Positions 55,601 through 64,000 of a stretch of 64,000 nucleotides of DNA are shown in pieces (within the stretch, counting starts at the first letter, position 1; the number at the start of each line of letters is the position of its first letter). Below the pieces are notes generated by a model. The model was not told the origin of the DNA, ran no database searches, and worked only from the letters and a program-made list of their open reading frames with translations. Position numbers and translations under genes: made by a program. Origin of the DNA: Periplaneta americana. Taxonomy: Eukaryota; Arthropoda; Insecta; Blattodea; Blattidae. The DNA lies in contig NC_091128.1 in the NCBI RefSeq assembly GCF_040183065.1, positions 178,370,168 to 178,434,167 of the forward strand. Direction: 5' to 3'.

Positions 55601-56470
55601 GCTGAATATGTAGTTATTTACTGTCAAACACATTGTATCAGAAAATCTTATTTCCGTGTTGTATTCGTATGTTATTAAAAAAACATGTTTTGTGCTTAAA
55701 TACAACAGATATATAATAAATATGTAATAAAATTTGTTTCTATACAATAAACGTAACATTTGTCCTATGTATTTTTCACAAAATGAGGGGTGCGATATTA
55801 GGAGCACTATTTCTCCTTATACCGTTTTAGCAATTTTTCTTTTGTACTTGAAAAACAAATGTAAAATAAAAGTAATTTTTTAATTTGACCTCACTGATAT
55901 AAGTATAATAAACCCGTATTAAGAATCCGTATTTATTTCAAATTTATGTAATATATTAATACTTGAAATACTACTTTTTCAAAATGGGTGCGATATTAGG
56001 CACAGTTCCCTTATTTGTAAAAATTAAGTAAACTCTACAACTCCACTAAAGTTACTGCACTCGTGATGCAAGTAACATTAAGGAAGCCGTGAAAAAATCA
56101 ACAACATTCCAGACTCATCATAGACTGGGGGAAAAAAAAAAAGACAGACGTATATCACGGCCTGCTGGAGTATAGTAAACACAGAAAACATTTTAAAGCA
56201 ACAATGTTGAAGATAGATATTTTTGTTTTGCAAATTTGCCGTCATTGAACAGAAACCAAGATGGAGATTTCATTGTAACTAATTAGAAATTCCTCTTTCA
56301 GGTATGTAATAAACTATCTTCGCACAAAATAATGTACGATACACGAGCGGTATGTTTTCTTTCAATTCTCGGAAATTAAAAAAGCTCAACTACGTTTCGC
56401 TTTTTCAAACTTTTCCTCGAAAATGAAAACTTCAACATACCGCTCTTGTAACGCATATTACTATTATTCT

Positions 56471-57598
56471 CTAGATAGAAATTTAACAGCTATTGGAAGC
56501 ATGGAATAGCTTATTCGGAAGTTATCCTCCGAATAATGCACTATTTCAAGTTGGTACAACACATTTCTCGCAGAACCGTGGAATTAATTTCAACAGGACT
56601 TTATTCCGTGTTCGTACAACTGGACCTGAGAGACTTAGAAATGGCCGCATGGTTTGGTCTGTTGCATGGAAAGCAAGACGGTAATGTTCCTGACTCGGCA
56701 CCAGGAAATCCTGTGGTCAGCTCCGGACAGGATCAGGTGCCCAATTACAACCTAACGTTGTTTGGCCTTCACATTCACCGAACGGATGTTGATTCTGCAC
56801 TAACACTCTGGCCTAATTAGTAATTTTGGACCAATCTCATGTATTGATCTTTATTAAAGATCATTTGATAGGGCATCAAAACAAAAAAATGACGTCTTAA
56901 TTAAGCTAAATTAATTGCTACGAGAAATATTACCGACAAAAACGCGGCACTATGTTAGTTTTTTCAACTACCGGTATCGTGCCAATAAGTTAATAAAATA
57001 AACTTGCAAGTCATGGTGGTAAGTTTAATATCGAAACTGGAAACATCTGCAGGAAGAAGAAGAAAAGAGTTTTTACAGACTTAATTTATCGCCAGAAAGG
57101 GAAGTCCTGGCAACCTAGCAACGCGAAAGGCGGCAAGCTGTGACTTGTACCCAACTACAGAGACACCGAGTGAAGATCCGCGGTTCCAACCCCGCCTAGC
57201 GCAATGCCCAACGCCTTGTTTCAGCGTGACTGTTCCCAGGAGTCAAAATAAGGACTACGAGCACACTGGATACATGGCGCACAGTGAGATCACACATTTC
57301 CTCCAACATCAGCATCAGTTCTTCGAAGCCTCGCTTTGTTGTATGCTTACTGCATGCTTTAAAATTAAATTAGGCCTATTACTTATTGCATAATTTAATA
57401 TACAGGCTATTCCTTATTTCACAGGCAAATTTGTATTTGTATAATAAACAAGGAAATGATAATCTGGCAGCGACAATTTTCTCGAATATCCAGCCCGCTC
57501 AAGCCTTAGCTAAAGTTAACAGACTCCCAACGGGTCTATTAAACTAAACTGATGTTACATATTTAAGATCTTCTTCTACGTACGAGTATAGGCCTACT
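56471..57598. other. Unassigned 1.1-kb spacer
   Basis: Overlapping frames of 63-94 codons (56493-56820) and 82 codons (57145-57393) have no recognisable domain. TTATTCGGAAGTTATCCTCC GAATAA at 56510-56537 is a small palindrome. TAGGCCTA occurs at 57371-57378 and 57589-57596. Confidence 0.35.
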
Positions 57599-57599
57599 G

Positions 57600-57849
57600 T
57601 AGGTTATGTTTCGCTTTGTTTTGTCCATAAAACTGCGTATAGCTATTAATTTTCTTGGTTCTATGAAAAAATGTATTATTTAATTTATCTATTTGATTAC
57701 ATTCTTCATTTTCTTGTTTTTTATAAAATAATGTGTGTTTGTTCATTTGACTGCGTATTGTATTCCTAATGTCCTTGGAAATAAATATTTTTTTTATTTT
57801 ATCCATTTAGTTCCATTCTTCATTTTCTTGTTTTTATAAAATAACTAGT
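57600..57849. repeat. Degenerate minisatellite, outer block
   Basis: Units of roughly 60-100 bp share CATTTTCTTGTTTTTATAAA and TTTATCCATTTAGTTCCATT-like text. The same unit type fills 59816-60648, in the middle of the large inverted-repeat element. Confidence 0.65.
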
Positions 57850-58543
57850 CCAGAATATTGTACGAATTGGAACTATAAAAATTGGAGATTTATCTTTCGA
57901 AGAGGTGGAAAAATTCAAATATCTTGGAGCAACAGTAACAAATATAAATGACACTCGGGAGGAAATTAAACGCAGAATAAATATGGGAAATGCGTGTTAT
58001 TATTCGGTTGAGAAGCTTTTGTCATCTACTCTTCTGTAAAAAAAATCTGAAAGTTAGAATTTATAAAACAGTTACATTACCGGTTCTTCTGTATGGTTGT
58101 GAAACTTGGACTCTCACTTTGAGAGAGGAACATAGGTTAAGGGTATTTGAGAATAAGGTGCTTAGGAAAATATTTGAGGCTAAGAGGGATGAAGTTACAG
58201 GAGAATGGAGAAAGTTACACAACGCAGAGCTGCACGCATTGTATTCTTCACCTGACATAATTAGGAACATAAAATCCAGACGTTTGAGATGGGCAGGACA
58301 TGTAGCACGTATGGGTGAATCCAGAAATGCATATAGAGTGTTAGTTGGGAGGCCGGAGGGAAAAAGACCTTTGGGGAGGCCGAGACGTAGGTGGGAAGAT
58401 AATATTAAAATGGATTTGAGGGAGGTGGGATATGATGGTAGAGACTGTATTAATCTTGCTCAGGATAGGGACAAATGGCGGGCTTATGTGAGGGCGGCAA
58501 TGAACCTCCGGGTTCCTTAAAAGCCAGTAAGTAAGCAAGTAAG
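57850..58543 (+). mobile_element. LINE family A copy 10 with 15-bp TSD
   Basis: The exact TSD TATAAAATAACTAGT is at 57835-57849 and 58544-58558. It begins at NIVRNWNYKNWRFIF-type text (the NIVRNGxIKIGDL region), has one extra-base break near 58035 (CTGTAAAAAAAATCTG), and then an open frame to the LRVP end at 58517. The tail contains one variant unit (GTAAGCAAG). It landed at the left edge of the large inverted-repeat element. Confidence 0.93.
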
Positions 58544-59815
58544 TATAAAATAACTAGTGACTTGTGTAGCAAATGCTGCAAACTAAGTTCATTAGACGTT
58601 CAAATAAAAATTTTTTAAGATTTATTTTCAATAAAGAATAAAGTTATTTCCTTCCATAATAATGAAACATATTCCCTCTGAATGATTTTTTATGGCAAAT
58701 ACTTTCTCTTGAACCTATCCACTTTCAGGTTTTGAGTTTCAACGCGAAAACTTAAGTAACAATGTCAGGACGATCAGTGGGTTTTTCATGTGGGAGTAAA
58801 GCAATAGCTATTTCAGGTCATTGTGGATTCTAGGTGAAACTTAAAAAAATTTCAGGTTTGCTATGCTTTCGAACAATAACATAGCATCTTTGTATAGCTG
58901 CTGTATGTAGAGCTTGAAATGTAGAGGGTAAAAACATTTTATCCTGCTAAGAGATCTTGCTGAAATGATCGGAAGACCACATAATATTGTAGGCTTCTTA
59001 TTTTATCTGTAAGTAATACCTTTTGGTCTTTCCTCAGGAACTGTAATTTTTGCGCTCTCTCGAGCCAATACTGAAGAGAATGACGCATATAAATATCTAC
59101 ACCACACCGCCATTAAGTATATGAAAAAGACGCAACCTCACTTGATTAATAACTATAAAAATATTTGATTTGTGATAACAACATTATTATCTTACGTAAG
59201 TTTTGTAGTTATATACTATATAGCCGCCACTCAGTAAATTATAGAAATGAAGAACTAACTTAAGATATTCTCTATTCTATAACCCCAAAACCTCTCACTT
59301 TCATATCATCAATATAGCATTAATATGTATAGGTCTAATATTAACGAAAAGTAGTCACGTCATGGTATTAACTATAATAATATTTCATTTCTAATGGTAA
59401 TAATGTCATCAAACCACCACATTTTAATATCCAATACACCACAACTCTATTCAGAAAATTACACACAGCAGAATCAGACTTGTAAATTATTTTTAGTAAT
59501 TCTTGAAGTTTTTAATAACTAATTGAATTTGAACTCTAAATACGTCAGAAATCCTGCAGGTCATGGCCTTGTTTATTGTAGTGTGTGTTTTGTTTTATAT
59601 TGAAATCCAATTAGTTCTCGAAGCTGACGAAAGATGGATTTTGGAAAATAGGAAAATTATGTAGGAAAACTAACGCTTCACTGAAAGTTACTATTTTTCT
59701 GAAAAACTTCGGGTTCCAAGGTTCAAAATGAAGGGTCAGTTATTAAAATCCGTTCAGCTGTTTTCCCGTAATTTCCATTTCCAGTTCAAATTATATATAT
59801 ATAGATGTATGTTTG

Positions 59816-60646
59816 TCCATTTGACTGTATATTATATTCTTCATTTCCTTGGAAATTATTCTTTTATTTTATCGATTTACTTGCTTACATAGACTACATT
59901 CTTCCTTTCCTTTGTTTTATGAAATAATACCTACTTTGTTGTATCCATTTAACTGCAAATGGGCCTACTCTTCATTTCCATAATTTTTCTAAATAACAGT
60001 TTTGTTGTGTACATATAGACTAGTCCAGTATTTTCATTTTGTTTATGAGAAATACATTTATTTCATCCATTTAATTGCATCCTTCATTTTCTTGGTATAA
60101 TGAAACAATATTCTTGTTTTGCCTACTTGGCTGCATATCGTCGGTTTACAAGCAACGCAATATTAAGTCAAAAATATTACTTCTAAGAAAAAGGCGTGTA
60201 TAACGTAGGTCTTCATAATGTATAGGCTATCTGTACAAACGTAGAATAGGAAAATTAAATAGGCCTACAAATAAAGAGAAACAACTTACTAGAAATCATA
60301 TAAATTGCAGTCTTAATTGACTTGGTTTTATGAAATAATACTTTCATTTTTCCCAGTATTAATTTCGTCTCTCACTTCCTTAGTTTTATGATGTAATAAT
60401 TATAATTTATCCATTTAATGTAATTCTTCAGTTTCTTAGTTTTATGAAATAATATTTCTGTTTTATCCATTTAAGTGCTTATCGTGTATTCATTTTCTTG
60501 GTTTTATTAAGTTAATGTTTTGTTGTATCCACTTAACTGCACATAGGCCTATTATTCTTTTTCTACGATTTTGCGAAATAATACTTTTGTTTTATGTATT
60601 TAACTGCATATTTTTTCATTATCTTAGTTTTATAAGTTTTTTTTTG

Positions 60647-60648
<2 letters not shown>
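59816..60648. repeat. Degenerate minisatellite, centre of the inverted-repeat element
   Basis: Repeated TTTTATGAAATAATA, TTTTGTTTTATCCATTTAAC and TGCATATTCTTCATTTTCTT segments, with unit lengths varying around 60 bp. One unit carries TAGGCCTA (60544-60551) and another the variant TGGGCCTA (about 59960). Confidence 0.75.

Positions 60649-60694
<46 letters not shown>
60649..60694. repeat. (AT)n microsatellite
   Basis: About 22 uninterrupted AT units at the inner boundary of the right arm. The left arm ends in a shorter ATATATATATA at 59801-59811. Confidence 0.95.
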
Positions 60695-60699
<5 letters not shown>

Positions 60700-61985
60700 G
60701 AACCGGTAATGGAAATTACGGGAAAACGGCTGAATGGATTTTAATAAATGACCCCCTCATTTTGAAGCTTGGAACCCAAAGTTTTTCAGAAAAATAGTAG
60801 TTTTCAGTGAAGTGTTAATTTTCCTACATCATTTTCCTATTTTCCAAAATTCATCCGTCGTCAGTTTTGAGAAATAATAGCTTTTCAGAATAAAACAAAA
60901 CACAAACACATTACAATGAACAATAGGCTATTACACGAAGGCCATGACCTGCAGGATTGCTGACATATTTAGAGTTCAAATTCAATTCAGTTAAATAAAT
61001 TAAATTAGGTTTATTACCGAATTAAGTCGATACAGAAATAAATATAATAAATGGTTATTAAAATCTTCAAGATTTACTAAACATAATTTACAGGTCTGAT
61101 TCTGTGGTGTGTAATTTTCTGAGTAGAGCTGTGTATTGGATGTTAAAATCTACAAAACTTGAGGTGGTTTGATGACATTATTACCATTAGAAATTAAATA
61201 CTATTATAGTTAATGCCATGATGTGACTATTTTTCATCAATTATACATATTAATGCTATATTGATGATATGAAAGTGAAACGTTTTTGGTGTTAAGTAAG
61301 TAGATGTAGAGAAATCTTAAATTAGATCTTCATTTATATAAATTTATTGAGTGGCGGCTATATAGTATATAACTACAAAACGTGTTAGATAATAATATTT
61401 TTATAGTTATTAATCAAGTGGGGTTGGGTCTTTTTCATATACTTAATGGCGGTGTGGTGTAGATATTTATATGCGTCATTCTCTTCAGTATTGGCTCGAG
61501 AGAGCGCAAAAATTACAGTTCCTGAGGAAAGACCAAAAGGTATTACTTACTAACAAAATAAGAAGCCTACAAAATTTTATAGTCTCCCGATCATTTCAGC
61601 AAAATCTCTTAGCAGGATAAAATGATTTTACCCTCTACATTTCAAGCTGTACGTGCAGCAGCCAAGATTCTATGTCTATTGTTCGAAAGCATGGCAAACC
61701 TGACTTTGACCCGAAATAGCTATTCCTTTACTCCCACAAGAAAAACCCACTGATCGTCCTGACATTGTTAGTTGCGTTTTCGCGTTGAAACTCAAAAACT
61801 GAAGGTGGATAAGTTCAAGAAAAAGTATTTGGCTTAAAAAAACATTCAAAGGAAGTATGTTTCATTATTATGCAAGCAAATAACTTTCAAAATATCTGAT
61901 ATTCTTCATTGAAAATAAATCTGAAAAATGTTTATTTGAACGTCTAATAAACTTAGTTTGCAGCATTTGCTGGACAAGCCACTAG

Positions 61986-62524
61986 TGTATATATAGTTAT
62001 AGATACTATTTCATAAACTAAAGCATGGATGTCTGCAAAAGCCTCAACATTGCATCTCGTTCAACATCCAGTAGCTGTAAACCTTCCTTACATCGAATAC
62101 ACAAGATAATATTGTATTAAAATTTGAACCTCTTCTTTAATGTTTTAACCATTCTATTCTATTTTACAGCAAAGAGTTCCTTCCGCTAATAACAGCAAAC
62201 ACTAATTTTATAAACGCGTTAGTTGCACTTCGTGCTGTGTCACTACTAGTGTTAAATTAGTGCATTGACTTCGCAGACATGTCAAACAACTAAAATAGTT
62301 TGAAGTCTCAATACGTTACAACTATTTATCAGATGAGAAATAGAGTTGTACAAATATACTTCGCTTAAGTAATTTATGTTACATGCATACGCTGACACAG
62401 CCTACTGCAGGACTTTCTGTGCATGAACCTCCGTATTTCGTTGACGAATGCAACAGATTGAATAGCGACGTCCTTTCTTAGGAATATCACCTCCCCAAAT
62501 CAATCTGACCGACACAACCCTGTT
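61986..62524. other. Unassigned spacer
   Basis: No gene or element recognised. Confidence 0.35.
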
Positions 62525-63480
62525 CTTTGGGTTTATTGTATTGTATTTATTAACATTCCATGGTATTCATAAATAAATTTCTAAATTATAGACATCAGCT
62601 CAAAGAATTTTGAGTGACCACAAGGGTCCTGAATACAATAAACATGTACAATAATGTGATGTGATACATTAAAGAAAAAAGAAAGTTAATTGTTGAAGGC
62701 AAATATAAGTTGATTAATTGAAATAGAGATGATGATGTAATATTTGAATACGGAACAAGTCAAAAAACTTAATACTATTATAAAGTCTTAATTTATAGTC
62801 TCAGTCTAGATGAAATATATACAGACGAGATTTACAATATAGTCTACTAGTACAACACAAAGTTTTAGTATCAATTTCATGAAGTGTTATTGAATGTCAT
62901 GAATTCACCTACAGAATAGAAGGCGTGAGAAATTAGGGACTTCTTTAATTTGGTCCTAAATAATCTTATGTTTTGAGTTTCATTTTTTTATCGATAGGGA
63001 GGCTATTAAAAAATTTTACTGTCATATAACGAACTCCTTTTTGATAGGACGATAGACTTTCCGATGGGGTATGAAAGTCATTTTTGACGTGTATTTATGC
63101 TATGAACTGTTGAATTAGTTACAAAGTTTTCACGATTACATAGGAGGAAGATTATTAATGAAAAAATATACTGACAAGCCATGGGCATTATTTGTAGTTT
63201 TTTTTTAAATAGTCTTACACAATTCCCTAGATTTGGCACCTACTATTATTCTAATTACTCTTTTTTGTAATAGAAATATACTGTTACTATCTGTGGAATT
63301 TCCCCAGAATATTATTCCAAAACTCATTACCGAGTGGAAGTATGCAAAGTATATTGTTTTTAAGGTATTGATATTTACTATCTTTTGCATAGATCTAATA
63401 GCAAAACAAGCTGAATTTAGTTTGTGGGTAATTTCTTTAATATGATTTTTACAATTTAACACATCGATTTTAAGCCAAGA
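62525..63480 (-). pseudogene. LINE family E copy 2
   Basis: On the minus strand LNCKNHIKEITHKLNSACFA, IRSMQKIVNINTLKTIYFAY, FHSVMSFGIIFWGNSTDSNS and FLLQKRVIRIIVGAKSRELC (63205-63462) match the plus copy at 27175. The later segment, inverted at about 62900-63070, corresponds to AVKFFNSLPIDKK-like and AFYSVGEFMTFNN. A T-tract near 63200 shifts the frame. The 3' UTR is AT-rich and its exact end is not defined. Confidence 0.78.
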
Positions 63481-63900
63481 AATTTGGTTGTTGTTGTTTC
63501 TAATAGGGATCTATTGTTAATTATTGCGCTAGAAATTTGCGAGGTTATAGTTCAAATAGTCTAATCTGGCATTTTTACTATCTTCCAATCTCTTAATATG
63601 TTCTTACCAATGCGTTATTTTATGAATTGTTCCACTTAATTTTGAAACCTGTAAATAACATTAAAATTTTAAGTTAGTATTTAGTGACGTCGTGTATCTT
63701 TACAATTTTATTACTCAAGACATTGAAGCTGCATCGTACATAGAAATAGGGGCTAAATATAAATTATGTGGAAGATTGAACATTGTATTAATATCGTTGA
63801 CTTTATGTATTAATATCTTTGCGACGCTTTGTACTGAACTATGGGTAATAAAATGGTAGCGTCCCCCACGGCCGCAGCTCACTTCACTTCCAAACACTCC
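63481..63900. other. Unassigned spacer
   Basis: May include more of LINE E upstream sequence (minus), but no clear frame. Confidence 0.3.
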
Positions 63901-63904
63901 CACT

Positions 63905-63955
63905 ACTTTTGGTGCCGAAACCCGGGATCGAACCAGGGACCTTTAGAAGACAGAA
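63905..63955 (-). mobile_element. tRNA-like fragment (possible SINE)
   Basis: CCCGGGATCGAACCAGGGAC inverted gives a B-box-like GTCCCTGGTTCGATCCCGGG. No A-box is recognisable, and the window ends soon after. Confidence 0.35.
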
Positions 63956-64000
63956 TATCTAACATTGAAGATGGAAGATGAAGAAAAGCTACAGATCTAA

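Larger units (their letters stand above)
53066..56011 (+). mobile_element. Pogo-like DNA transposon, 2.9 kb
   Basis: Terminal inverted repeats AGGGAACTGTGCCTATTATC (left) and AGGGAACTGTGCCTAATATC (complement of the right end) are flanked by TA (53064-53065, 56012-56013). Further TATCGCAC motifs sit just inside both ends (53083-53110, 53440-53485, 55783-55800). It encodes a decayed pogo-type transposase and contains a fused SINE 2 pair near its 3' end. The paralogous locus at 51477-52293 supplies the empty site, so the boundaries are certain. Confidence 0.95.
52805..56470. repeat. Tandem duplication, copy 2 (holds the pogo-like insertion)
   Basis: 52805-53065 and 56012-56470 are colinear with 51477-52293. 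The match resumes on both sides of the transposon exactly at TTTTTAAATA / TATTTGTAAAAATTAAG. Sequence differences of several percent and the 100-bp indel indicate that the duplication is not very recent. Confidence 0.88.
58554..61985. mobile_element. Giant inverted-repeat element, 3.4 kb, arms of about 1.3 kb
   Basis: Left arm about 58554-59813 and right arm about 60696-61985 are inverse copies throughout (for instance GGGTTTTTCATGTGGGAGTA against TACTCCCACAAGAAAAACCC, and GCGCTCTCTCGAGCCAATAC against GTATTGGCTCGAGAGAGCGC). Divergence is moderate and indels are few. Both outer tips read outward as TTTGCAGCATTTGCT...CACTAG followed by T, which resembles a Helitron 3' end with its CAGCAAATGCTG stem. 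No frame of useful length lies in either arm. The centre is minisatellite plus (AT)n. Confidence 0.85.

Noticed and set aside
56493..57393. A host exon in the mixed-composition region
   Set aside because: Frames of 63-94 codons overlap one another, lack a recognisable domain, and no convincing splice pattern could be chosen without transcripts.

Overview
This is a window of A+T-rich, repeat-saturated animal DNA, almost certainly from an arthropod. The dominant LINE protein (a YADD reverse transcriptase ending in LRVP, followed by a TAAG-repeat tail) and the constant recurrence of the octamer TAGGCCTA are patterns I associate with cockroach genomes such as Periplaneta americana. That assignment is recollection, not a search. 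I find no convincing host protein-coding gene, no rRNA, no functional tRNA gene and no CRISPR array. Nearly everything recognisable is mobile or tandem-repeat DNA.

Layout. 0-11 kb: a minus-strand copy of LINE family A (my label), a tRNA-derived SINE, pieces of LINE families C, B, D and F, a 5'-truncated family A copy with an 18-bp target-site duplication (TSD), a second SINE family, and a longer family A copy. 11.7-14.1 kb: a satellite built on a 23-bp monomer with a 69-bp higher-order unit. 14.9-20.8 kb: two more family A copies with TSDs, a palindromic Tc1 derivative, a BED/CGGBP1-like zinc-finger remnant, a hairpin element and a short Helitron. 21.6-25.5 kb: LINE family G carrying a nested Harbinger-type MITE and a nested SINE, then a nearly complete but broken Tc1/mariner transposon. 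27-32 kb: a family E LINE, a mariner remnant and a 3.4-kb satellite of 116/117-bp units. 32.6-37.3 kb: LINEs A, B, A and F set in and between (ATT)n tracts, with a 214-bp palindromic MITE and a SINE. 38-43.8 kb: a hairpin, about 870 bp of (ATCT)n, minus-strand LINEs D and C, and SINEs. 44.3-50.3 kb: a Tigger-like MITE, another inverted-repeat element and further LINE A/C pieces. 50.5-56.5 kb: SINE 2 units, two of them fused head to head, and a tandem duplication of about 0.8 kb. One copy of the duplication was interrupted by a 2.9-kb pogo-like transposon while the other still shows the empty TA site. 57.6-62 kb: a family A copy at the edge of a 3.4-kb element with inverted arms of about 1.3 kb. 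62.5-64 kb: a family E LINE in minus orientation.

The elements interact only as layers of insertion. TSDs and broken reading frames allow an order of events in several places. The observation I rate highest is TAGGCCTA: I count 22 exact copies. In four places a related copy lets me see that the locus gained exactly GGCCTA at a pre-existing TA, as if GGCC had been inserted with duplication of TA. A second theme is palindromic, double-ended versions of several unrelated elements (Tc1, SINE 2, a Helitron-like element, a pogo-like MITE).
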